Positions 43,592-51,039 of a stretch of 64,000 bases of DNA are shown in pieces. Below the pieces are notes generated by a model that was not told where the DNA came from, ran no database searches, and saw only the letters and a list, made by a program, of their open reading frames with translations. Every line of letters begins with the position of its first letter. Position 1 is the stretch's first letter. Made by a program: the position numbers and the translations under genes. The DNA comes from Pelagihabitans sp965238025 (GTDB lineage: Bacteria > Bacteroidota > Bacteroidia > Flavobacteriales > Flavobacteriaceae). Location: the NCBI GenBank assembly GCA_965238025.1, contig OZ250162.1:310001-374000 (forward strand), in the 5' to 3' direction.

Positions 43592-44431
43592 GTGAACGAA
43601 TTAGAAAATAGAATTGCGTTAGTTACGGGAGCAAGCCGAGGAATAGGTAAAGGAATAGCAATCGCATTAGCTAAAAATGGAGCTACTGTATACATAACTG
43701 GTAGAACAGAATTTAATAATCGTAAAGCAACCAAACTTTCTGGAACTATATACGAAACAGAAGAACGTATTATTTCACTTGGTAGAAAATGTAAAGCTAT
43801 ACGTTGCGACCATACTAAAGACAAAGAGGTTATTAGTGTTTTCAATCAAATTTATGAAACTCATAAGAGAATTGACATATTGGTAAATAGTGCTTGGGGA
43901 GGATATGAATACTTTAATGATGGTTCTGAATTTTGGCTTGAAGAGGGTTTTTGGGAATCACCAATTTCAAGATGGGATAAAATGTTCTCTTCTGGTGTTC
44001 GTGCTGCATATTTTTCGAGTTCCCAAGCTGCAAAAATAATGACAAAGCAAAAATCTGGAATAATCTTCAATCTATCTTTTTGGGCTGCTAAAAGGAATGA
44101 CAAAGGAGTATCCTATTGCACTTCAAAAGCTGCAACAGACAAAATGACTGAGGTTATGGCCTATGAATTGCATAAATTTGGAATTCCAGTAATTTGCCTG
44201 TACCCTGGAATTGTAAGAACTGAAGCTGTATTGCAGAACAAAGAGCATTTTGATTTAAGCAATTCGGAATCGCCTGAATTTATTGGTATGGTAATATCAA
44301 AGATTGCATCAGATGGGAAAGCAATTGAAAAAACTGGAAAAATATTGATTGCTGCAAAAGTGGCTAAAGATTATGGAATAAAAGATATTGACGGAAAACA
44401 ACCGAAACCACTATCAATAGATAAAATTTGA
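43592..44431 (+). CDS. Cassette gene 3: short-chain dehydrogenase/reductase
   Basis: This 279-residue SDR has the cofactor motif TGASRGIGKGIA near residue 14, VNSAWGG in place of the usual NNAG, and the catalytic Tyr-x-x-x-Lys as YCTSK after the LSFWA serine region. The C-terminal PGIVRTEA segment is also typical. It resembles DHRS1-like SDRs; the substrate is unknown. The start is a GTG at 43592, 26 bp after the cassette boundary, with an in-frame TAG just before it. It is the only enzyme of known fold in the array. Confidence 0.85.
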   Translation: MNELENRIALVTGASRGIGKGIAIALAKNGATVYITGRTEFNNRKATKLSGTIYETEERIISLGRKCKAIRCDHTKDKEVISVFNQIYETHKRIDILVNSAWGGYEYFNDGSEFWLEEGFWESPISRWDKMFSSGVRAAYFSSSQAAKIMTKQKSGIIFNLSFWAAKRNDKGVSYCTSKAATDKMTEVMAYELHKFGIPVICLYPGIVRTEAVLQNKEHFDLSNSESPEFIGMVISKIASDGKAIEKTGKILIAAKVAKDYGIKDIDGKQPKPLSIDKI

Positions 44432-44445
44432 AATAAAAAATTACT

Positions 44446-44581
44446 GTACACAACAATGTATAACCGCAATTACGGCGGATTCGACTACGTCCGAATCCAT
44501 GCGGAATTGCTAAAGGTAGTTCTTACCCGAAAAACATTAACTTAAAACCCGTAACTGACGGTTGTACGAGACCGTTGTAAG
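44446..44581. repeat. attC-like spacer C (136 bp)
   Basis: Spacer C is unlike A and B in sequence but has the same plan: outer arms GTACACAAC and GTTGTAAG, inner arms GTATAACCG (44458-44466) and CGGTTGTAC (44559-44567) complementary at 8 of 9 positions, and a hairpin GGATTCG/CGAATCC in the first half. It holds no gene. Confidence 0.7.
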
Positions 44582-44583
44582 CA

Positions 44584-45288
44584 ATGCTAAAAAAACTAAC
44601 ATATTTTATCTTCATTCTAATTTGCAGCTCTTGTAATAGTAAGAAACCGTCAGAGTTATATAATCAGGCCTTTGAATTTGAGGAAAAAGGAGATTTCAAA
44701 AAGGCAATTGAACTTCTTGACAAAGCACTTGAAATAGAACCCGATTATAGACCTGCATTATTGAATAGGGGATATTACAAAACTGCAATCGGTAATTATA
44801 AAGATGGTATCTCCGATTATAAAAAAATCCTGAAATTCGACCCGGATAATACTCTTGCACTATACAACATTGGAATTAACTTCCAAGAACTGGAAAATCA
44901 CAATCAAGCGATTGCGTATTTTTCAAAAGCTCTAAACACCAAAGGAGCTTTGAAGAGTTTTGAAAACAAAAATGGTGGGACATTCTCATTGCGCACAAAA
45001 TTGGATTGGGAAACGGAAGATGGAGAATGGGATTATGAAATTGCTGATTGTGAAATATATTTTTCTCGTGGGGTCAATTATTTCTTTGCTCAAGACTATA
45101 AAGCTGCCATACCGGACTTGGAAAAATCAATAGCGTCAAACTGTAATAAATCGGATAGCTACTTCCTGCTTGGCGATGTATATCTACAAATGAAAGACAC
45201 CATAACCTCCTGTATGAATTTTAAAAAATCAGCTGAAATGGGCGATATCGATGCCAAAGAAGAAATAATTAAGTATTGTAAAAACTAA
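44584..45288 (+). CDS. Cassette gene 4: TPR-repeat lipoprotein
   Basis: This 234-residue protein has a lipobox ICSSC at the end of a short hydrophobic signal, then at least three tetratricopeptide repeats between residues 25 and 130 (for example GDFKKAIELLDKALEIEPDY and HNQAIAYFSKAL) and further TPR- or Sel1-like helices at the C-terminus. TPR lipoproteins usually bind other envelope proteins; the partner is unknown. The ATG lies 2 bp after the cassette boundary, so the leader is unusually short. The stop lies 19 bp before the closing repeat. Confidence 0.83.
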   Translation: MLKKLTYFIFILICSSCNSKKPSELYNQAFEFEEKGDFKKAIELLDKALEIEPDYRPALLNRGYYKTAIGNYKDGISDYKKILKFDPDNTLALYNIGINFQELENHNQAIAYFSKALNTKGALKSFENKNGGTFSLRTKLDWETEDGEWDYEIADCEIYFSRGVNYFFAQDYKAAIPDLEKSIASNCNKSDSYFLLGDVYLQMKDTITSCMNFKKSAEMGDIDAKEEIIKYCKN

Positions 45289-45307
45289 AGATTATGCAAA
45301 AGCACTA

Positions 45308-45315
45308 CTTACAAC
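45308..45315. repeat. Right end of the cassette array (CTTACAAC)
   Basis: This is the complement of GTTGTAAG at 44574-44581. Unlike the three earlier sites, no inner arm or second GTTGT core follows; the tetR stop codon is at 45326. The terminal site is therefore truncated, or marks the chromosomal junction. Confidence 0.6.
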
Positions 45316-45325
45316 AAAACCGCCA

Positions 45326-45904
45326 TTACTCCTTGGAAACTCCGTCAAAAACGAAATGGATCAACTGCCTTTCTATTTCCAAAGGGTTGATTTTAACTGT
45401 TGCGCCAATGTATTTTTTATAAAGCCACCGCAGTGCGGCCAAGAGTATCTCAGTGGCTATCTCCCCATCTATATCCTTAAATTGACCTTGTGCTATACCT
45501 TCTTGAAAAATCAATTTGATCTTATTTTCATACTCCTTTCTACGGTCTATAAATTCCTGAAGCCTTGGTTCCTTTAAATTGCGCCATTCGTTAACAAGCA
45601 AGGCCTGCTCGTAAGGTCTTTTTGAAGTAATCTGAATATATGAAGAAATAACCAGACGCAATTTTTCCTTAGGGGTATAGGATGAATCTAAAATATTGTC
45701 CAAAGCATATAGAAACTCATTTTGTATATCGAACAAATACGTTTCTAACAGCTCGTTCTTTGAATTGATGTAATTGTATACGTTGGCAGCCTCAAAATTA
45801 AGTCTATCGGCAATACTCCTCATAGTGGTTGCCTTGAACCCCCGCTCATGAATAAGTTTGAGCGATTCTGTAAAAAACCGTTCCCTTTTTACGCTTTTTA
45901 TCAT
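45326..45904 (-). CDS. TetR/AcrR-family regulator
   Basis: This 192-residue protein has an N-terminal helix-turn-helix (GFKATTMRSIADRLNFEAANVYNYINSKNELL, about 20-52) and a helical ligand-binding domain. It is divergent from the Rieske oxygenase gene, and the shared 107-bp region holds two copies of ATTAACAAATGT, so it probably represses itself and the oxygenase. The inducer is unknown. Its 3' end abuts the right end of the cassette array. Confidence 0.92.
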   Translation of the reverse strand: MIKSVKRERFFTESLKLIHERGFKATTMRSIADRLNFEAANVYNYINSKNELLETYLFDIQNEFLYALDNILDSSYTPKEKLRLVISSYIQITSKRPYEQALLVNEWRNLKEPRLQEFIDRRKEYENKIKLIFQEGIAQGQFKDIDGEIATEILLAALRWLYKKYIGATVKINPLEIERQLIHFVFDGVSKE

Positions 45905-45957
45905 AGGGGTAAATTTAAAGTTTATACAACGTTGCCAAAATAAAAGATTTGTAACTT

Positions 45958-45995
45958 ATTAACAAATGTATATATTTACATTAACAAATGTTAAT
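45958..45995. promoter_or_regulatory. Operator-like repeats between tetR and the Rieske gene
   Basis: ATTAACAAATGT occurs at 45958-45969 and 45980-45991, 22 bp (two helical turns) apart. The second copy forms the palindrome ATTAAC-AAAT-GTTAAT. The position between divergent tetR and oxygenase genes fits a TetR operator. Confidence 0.6.
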
Positions 45996-46011
45996 ATAAA
46001 TTTTACTACCT

Positions 46012-47013
46012 ATGGAATATAGTCACCCTAGATTTCCAGAAAAACTATTCGCATGTTGGCATCCTGTCGGCTATAGTTATGAAATCAATTCAGAAAAACC
46101 TTTTGGCACCTTTCTTTTAGATGAGGCCTTGGTTGTTTGGCGTACATCTGATGGTGAAGTTCATGCGATGCGGGATGTCTGCATTCATAGAGGTACCGCC
46201 TTGTCTTTGGGATGGATTAAGGACGATTGCCTCGTATGCCCATATCACGCTTGGCAATTTGACAAGAAAGGGGATTGTGTAAAAATTCCGCAAGCACCAG
46301 ATGCCGAAATACCGAGCAAAGCGAAAACACCAGCCTATTTTTGTAAAGAAAAATTTGGTTTGGTATGGGTCGCATTAAAAGAGCCCGTTTATGACCTTCC
46401 CGATATACCCGAATATGAAAGTGCCGATTGGAAGTTGGTGAATACCGGCCCATTTGATTGGAAAAGTGATAGCTCAAGACAGGTGGAGAATTTTACGGAT
46501 TTCGGACATTTTCCTTGGGTACACCCAGGCTTATTGGGGGACCCAGAAAGACCAAAAGTACCTGACTGTAAGGTAACCGTAAAAGAGGCTGTTTTACACT
46601 ATTCGGTAGTTCGTCCTGAAGCGACCAACAGTGATGACTTTCCCATTTTCGCAAATGAGGATGTTGTAAAACCAGAGCGAAGAAGTGTTTACGAATTACA
46701 CCTACCTTATACCATTGTGTTACGCTTGGGCTGGGGAGGGAAAAAGGGCATGGTATACTTCTTTACTTCCCAGCCCATTTCACCTAACAAATGCAGAGGG
46801 TTTTGTATCATCGGTCGCAATTACGACCATCATGAACCCGATACGATTTTACAAGATTTTGAAAAAGTGATTTTTGACCAGGACAAACGCATTGTAGAAT
46901 CACAACGGCCAGAACAAGTTCCTTTTGATTTTACAGAAGAGCTGCATTTGAAATTTGATGCGGTAGCCATGAATTATCGTAGAGCAATGAAAAAGCAAAA
47001 ATTGAATTACTAA
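46012..47013 (+). CDS. Rieske non-heme iron oxygenase
   Basis: This 333-residue protein is an aromatic-ring-hydroxylating/O-demethylase-type oxygenase alpha subunit. The Rieske 2Fe-2S ligands are C57, H59, C76 and H79 (VCIHRG and CLVCPYHAW). The mononuclear iron ligands lie in VENFTDFGHFPWVHPG (two His). The substrate cannot be predicted, and no separate reductase or ferredoxin gene is adjacent. It is controlled, by inference, by the divergent TetR regulator, and lies 55 bp before an exported amidohydrolase that might act on the same compound. Confidence 0.9.
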   Translation: MEYSHPRFPEKLFACWHPVGYSYEINSEKPFGTFLLDEALVVWRTSDGEVHAMRDVCIHRGTALSLGWIKDDCLVCPYHAWQFDKKGDCVKIPQAPDAEIPSKAKTPAYFCKEKFGLVWVALKEPVYDLPDIPEYESADWKLVNTGPFDWKSDSSRQVENFTDFGHFPWVHPGLLGDPERPKVPDCKVTVKEAVLHYSVVRPEATNSDDFPIFANEDVVKPERRSVYELHLPYTIVLRLGWGGKKGMVYFFTSQPISPNKCRGFCIIGRNYDHHEPDTILQDFEKVIFDQDKRIVESQRPEQVPFDFTEELHLKFDAVAMNYRRAMKKQKLNY

Positions 47014-47068
47014 CAAATTCTTTTGAAGATTGTATATTTAGGTTCGCGAGCAACCAACTATCCCCATT

Positions 47069-48406
47069 ATGAAAACCTCTTATTTTATTCTTCTCTTTAT
47101 ATTTTTCGGCTTTTATTTAAATGCGCAAAGCACCATTTTGATTAAAAATGTAAATGTCTGGGATGGTACAAGTGACGATTTAGATAAAAATGTTAGTGTG
47201 CTCATTGAGAACAACCTTATTAAGCAAGTAGCGAAGAACATTCCTGAACCGCAAGATGCTACCATAATTGATGGTGGAAACAAAACGCTCATACCCGGTC
47301 TTTCCGATGTTCACGTACATTTGGCATTGACCATGGGCATGGATGAAATTAGAAATGATGCACATTGGATGTATACTTCATTGAAAGCGGCAAAAGTGGC
47401 CGAGAACTTTTTAATGATGGGCTTTACAACGGTACGTGATTTAGGTGGCCCTGTATTCGGACTAAAAAGAGCTATAGATGAAGGCTTGGTTCCAGGGCCT
47501 AGAATTTATCCATCCGGAGCTTTTATTAGCCAAACCTCTGGTCATGGGGATTCGCGAAGGGCCAATGAACAAAGTACACAATTATCAGGTCACCCAATGC
47601 ATCCCGTTGACGCGTTGGGTTGGTCATTTGTCGTTGATGGCGTGCCCGAGGTACTAAAGGCATCCCGTGAAAACCTGAGAATGGGGGCGACCCAACTTAA
47701 GGTAATGGCCGGTGGCGGCATCGCTTCAGACTTTGATCCTATTCATTCGGTGCAGTTTACTTCTGAAGAACTGGAGGCCACGGTTCAAGCCGCCACGGAC
47801 TGGGGTACTTATGTAGCTGTTCATATTTATGAACCTAAAGGTGCCATTCGAGCTTTGAATGCAGGTGTAAAATGTCTTGATCACGGCCATCTCCTAAATG
47901 AAGAGGTCATAAAATTGGTCAAGGAAAAAGATGCGTGGCTTGTACCGCAGGCTTTTTGGACCGAAACCCCGGCAAGTTTTTGGGTACCGGGAAAGGATAC
48001 CATTCCCGAACCACTGTACAAAAAGATAAAGCCCGTCTTGGATGGAACGGATACCGTTTTCAAACTGGCCAAGAAATATAATATCAACGTTGGCTTTGGT
48101 TCCGATGCTTATGGCGCCTTGGGATACGAATCCTATTCCTTAAAGGAATTTACAACCCGTACAACATGGTATTCTCCCCTAGAAATCTTAAAACAAGCGA
48201 CTTCGGGCAATGCACGCTTGTTATCCCTATCTGGAAAAATAAATCCCTATACAGCAGCGAAGCTAGGGGTAATCAAAGCAGGGGCGTATGCGGATTTGTT
48301 GATTTATGAAGGCAACCCATTGGAAGATATTGAGGTAATTGCCCATCCCGAAAAAAATCTCAAATTAATTATCAAAGACGGCAAGGTGTATAAAAACGAA
48401 CTGTAG
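47069..48406 (+). CDS. Exported metal-dependent amidohydrolase
   Basis: This 445-residue member of the amidohydrolase superfamily has a signal peptide (to about residue 19, NAQS). Metal-site motifs are DVHVHL (HxH), a Lys in LKVMAGGG for the bridging carbamate, His in VHIYEP and LDHGHL, and Asp in GFGSDAYG. It resembles Xaa-Pro dipeptidase or imidazolonepropionase-like enzymes, which cleave cyclic amides or dipeptides. The reaction is unassigned. It follows the Rieske oxygenase and may share its transcript. Confidence 0.88.
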   Translation: MKTSYFILLFIFFGFYLNAQSTILIKNVNVWDGTSDDLDKNVSVLIENNLIKQVAKNIPEPQDATIIDGGNKTLIPGLSDVHVHLALTMGMDEIRNDAHWMYTSLKAAKVAENFLMMGFTTVRDLGGPVFGLKRAIDEGLVPGPRIYPSGAFISQTSGHGDSRRANEQSTQLSGHPMHPVDALGWSFVVDGVPEVLKASRENLRMGATQLKVMAGGGIASDFDPIHSVQFTSEELEATVQAATDWGTYVAVHIYEPKGAIRALNAGVKCLDHGHLLNEEVIKLVKEKDAWLVPQAFWTETPASFWVPGKDTIPEPLYKKIKPVLDGTDTVFKLAKKYNINVGFGSDAYGALGYESYSLKEFTTRTTWYSPLEILKQATSGNARLLSLSGKINPYTAAKLGVIKAGAYADLLIYEGNPLEDIEVIAHPEKNLKLIIKDGKVYKNEL

Positions 48407-48466
48407 TGTCCATCAACATTATTTACTTTATCAATTTTTTAAAACACCGCAGAAAAGAAAAATAGT

Positions 48467-49273
48467 ATGGACAACCGGAAAGAAGCGAAACATACACCCA
48501 CAGACCTAGACGATACTGTATATGACCCTGGTATGGATTGGAAGTTGGATTGGTCAGATGAATTTGATGGGGACAGTATAAATGCCAACAATTGGAATTT
48601 TCAAATTGAAGAGGCCGGACGCTTTAATGAGGAATGGCAACGCTATACCAGTAGCAGTGCTAATGCCTATATCGACAATAATTGCCTCGTTATCAAAGCC
48701 AACCACGAAAGTGATCTACATGGTATGAACCAATACACCTCGGCACGATTAAATACCGCCAACAAACAATCTTGGAAATATGGAAAGATAGCGGCCCGTA
48801 TTAAACTTCCGCAAGGTCCGGGTATATGGCCTGCATTCTGGATGCTCGGCACAAATATCGACGAAAATGGTGGAGATACGCCCTGGCCCTATACTGGTGA
48901 AATTGATATTTTAGAACTGTATGGCTCTAAAGACGATTCGGTTGTTGAGGCCAACCTGCATTATGCTGACGCATCGGGCTTGCATACCTCAATGGGAGCG
49001 GAAGCCTTTAAATTGGAAGATGGTAAGTTTGCAGATACCTTCCATATATTCGAACTGGAGTGGGATGTCGACAAGATTAAATGGTCGGTTGACGGGGAAG
49101 AATATGCATCAATGCCAATTTCATCGACTGAATTAGCCGCATTCCATAAAGAATTTTTTCTCCTTCTAAATATAGCGGTAGGTGGCACCTATTCGGGTCC
49201 GCCAGATGCTGCCACGACCTTCCCTCAATTCATGTATATCGATTGGATAAGGGTTTATAAGAAGAGGAAATAG
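48467..49273 (+). CDS. Glycoside hydrolase family 16 enzyme without signal peptide
   Basis: GH16 enzymes cut beta-1,3 or beta-1,4 glucans and galactans such as laminarin or agar. The catalytic motif is GEIDILELYG (ExDxxE form) near residue 146, and the core (GPGIWPAFWMLG, VGGTYSGPP) resembles laminarinases. The 268-residue protein starts at an ATG at 48467 with an in-frame TAG just before it. The N-terminus is hydrophilic and has no export signal, which is odd for this family. It could be cytoplasmic, exported by another route, or have lost its signal. Confidence 0.87.
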   Translation: MDNRKEAKHTPTDLDDTVYDPGMDWKLDWSDEFDGDSINANNWNFQIEEAGRFNEEWQRYTSSSANAYIDNNCLVIKANHESDLHGMNQYTSARLNTANKQSWKYGKIAARIKLPQGPGIWPAFWMLGTNIDENGGDTPWPYTGEIDILELYGSKDDSVVEANLHYADASGLHTSMGAEAFKLEDGKFADTFHIFELEWDVDKIKWSVDGEEYASMPISSTELAAFHKEFFLLLNIAVGGTYSGPPDAATTFPQFMYIDWIRVYKKRK

Positions 49274-49385
49274 TTCTTAGGATTAAAAATTACTAATCTT
49301 CTTTAATTAAAATTCCCGTCTTACAAATGCGGCAATTGCTAATATTTTGGGATTATGCGTCAAATCGGACTAGTTGAATCCAGTT

Positions 49386-50831
49386 TTATGATTTTAAAAA
49401 AGTGTGGGCCAACTTCCCTACTTTTTTTAAAGCCCTATCCACTTTATCGGAATACGGTTCGGAATAACTAATTCTAATAAAATTCCTATAAAATCCGCTC
49501 GTTGAAAAGATTTCACCGGGAGTAAGCAAAATACTTTCTTGCAAGACTTTTCTATAAAACTGGTAGCTATCGAATGAATCTGGAAATTCTAACCAAAATA
49601 CGTACCCTCCTTTTGGGATTTCAAAATTAATCGAGCTTGGAAAATATTTTATAATAGCATCACCATACTTTAGCATGTTTAAATGGAGCTTTTTTCTAAG
49701 GTTTTTTAAATGAAAGTCATAACGCCCGGTTTTCATAAAATCAACCAAAGCGGCCTGAGTGACGCTATTTGTACCAAAGGATAACAATCGTTTATATTTG
49801 GCAAATTCCCGCGATTTACTTCCTGGAATGCAATAACCGATTCTAAAGCCCGGCGCAAGGGTTTTAGAAAATGAAGAACAATAATAAACCATCCCATTTG
49901 TGTCAAAATGCTTTAACGTAAAAGGCTTGCTTTTCCCGAAAAACAATTCACCATAAACGTCATCTTCAATAATATTGACGTTATTTTTAGTGGCAATAGA
50001 TACGATTTCCCTTTTTGTAGAATCGTCTAAACTCAGTCCTGTAGGGTTATGAAAATTGGATGCGATCAGGCATAGTTTAATTTTTTTTTCGTTTACTATT
50101 TTTTCAAACCCAGCCACATCAAAATTAGATGCTTTGTTAAAAGGAAAGGTATATATTCTAATATCCATGTTTTTAATCAGCGAAAGCAAATTATAGTAAT
50201 TTGAAGTGTCCGTTAAAATAGCGTCTCCGGCTTTCAATAAAATATTCAAGCAAATAGCAACGGCCTCCAGACACCCAGCCGTTATTATCAAATCGTTTAC
50301 TTGATGAACATCATCCCCCTTGAAAGTTTTCGATAAAATGAGTTTTCGTAGTTCAATTGACCCTACTGGGTTTTCATATAAGATGAGACTCCTCTCTTTT
50401 GATATTATCGAAGAACGTATAGACTTATTTAGCTTTTGAATGGGCAACATATCAATAGATGGTACGGCAGAACTAAAATCAACTTCAATATCACCCAATT
50501 TAGATTGTTCCATTTCTTCGATCATCTCATCTACATTTTTAGCCCTTGCCGAAACTTGTAAAGATTGTGCAAATTCCTCTTTTTTCTGGTTTAATTTTTT
50601 CAACTGGGCTGCGCTAAGACTTACGTAGTAGCCCGATTTATTTCTTGCTTCGATCAACCCTTGGGCTTCCAGTTCATAATATGCTTTAAAAATAGTAGAA
50701 GGACTTACCGACAATTCTTTGCAGGCCGCTCTAACCGAGGGTAACTTGTCACCAATTTCCAATATCTTTTTATAGATTTTTTCTTCTATGGAATGTGCAA
50801 TTTGTTCATATTTAAATTGGTTGTTCATCAT
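49386..50831 (-). CDS. MocR-type GntR/aminotransferase regulator
   Basis: This 481-residue protein has an N-terminal GntR winged helix (KLPSVRAACKELSVSPSTIFKAYYELEAQGLI, about 25-60) fused to a fold-type I aminotransferase domain with the PLP lysine in SSFSKTLAPGFRIGY. MocR proteins sense PLP or amino-acid adducts and often regulate a divergent PLP-related gene. Here the divergent gene encodes a PLP-dependent decarboxylase, and the region between holds a direct repeat TATGGT-TA. The regulator probably activates the decarboxylase gene. Confidence 0.92.
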   Translation of the reverse strand: MMNNQFKYEQIAHSIEEKIYKKILEIGDKLPSVRAACKELSVSPSTIFKAYYELEAQGLIEARNKSGYYVSLSAAQLKKLNQKKEEFAQSLQVSARAKNVDEMIEEMEQSKLGDIEVDFSSAVPSIDMLPIQKLNKSIRSSIISKERSLILYENPVGSIELRKLILSKTFKGDDVHQVNDLIITAGCLEAVAICLNILLKAGDAILTDTSNYYNLLSLIKNMDIRIYTFPFNKASNFDVAGFEKIVNEKKIKLCLIASNFHNPTGLSLDDSTKREIVSIATKNNVNIIEDDVYGELFFGKSKPFTLKHFDTNGMVYYCSSFSKTLAPGFRIGYCIPGSKSREFAKYKRLLSFGTNSVTQAALVDFMKTGRYDFHLKNLRKKLHLNMLKYGDAIIKYFPSSINFEIPKGGYVFWLEFPDSFDSYQFYRKVLQESILLTPGEIFSTSGFYRNFIRISYSEPYSDKVDRALKKVGKLAHTFLKS

Positions 50832-50844
50832 AACATCAATCTGA

Positions 50845-50893
50845 TATGGTATAAATTTAATAAACTGAATCTGTTTTTTTATGGTTTAGAATT
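50845..50893. promoter_or_regulatory. Direct repeat in the MocR/decarboxylase promoter
   Basis: TATGGTATAAATTT at 50845-50858 and TATGGTTTAGAATT at 50880-50893 match at 11 of 14 positions and are 35 bp apart in direct orientation. Direct repeats in the divergent promoter are typical of MocR binding regions. Confidence 0.5.
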
Positions 50894-51039
50894 AGAACTT
50901 TGCTGAGTTAGTTAACTTAACCCCAAGAATGGTGGAAGAACAATTCTGTGCTTATCCGGAGAGGTAAAATCAGAAACCTCGTCTAATTGCTAGGAATACA
51001 TAAAACAGAACATAACTTACATGAGAAATATTAAATAAG

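Larger units (their letters stand above)
41917..45315 (+). mobile_element. Integron-like gene-cassette array of four genes
   Basis: Four plus-strand genes, each with its own flanking inverted repeat, are separated by long palindromic spacers. Start and end pairs are: GTTGTAGCAC (41917) with GTGCTACAAC (42556); GTTGTATG (42747) with CATACAAC (43336); GTTGTGTAC (43557) with GTACACAAC (44446); GTTGTAAG (44574) with CTTACAAC (45308). The shared core is GTTGT/ACAAC, and the variable part matches only within a cassette. Each spacer also has an inner pair of arms, as in attC sites. No integrase gene lies in the window. Flanking genes run on the minus strand and belong to other systems. Confidence 0.7.

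Noticed and set aside
41917..45315. Reading the spacers as a CRISPR array or as insertion sequences.
   Set aside because: The repeats are 136-230 bp and enclose genes of 579-840 bp; there are no short regular spacers and no transposase.
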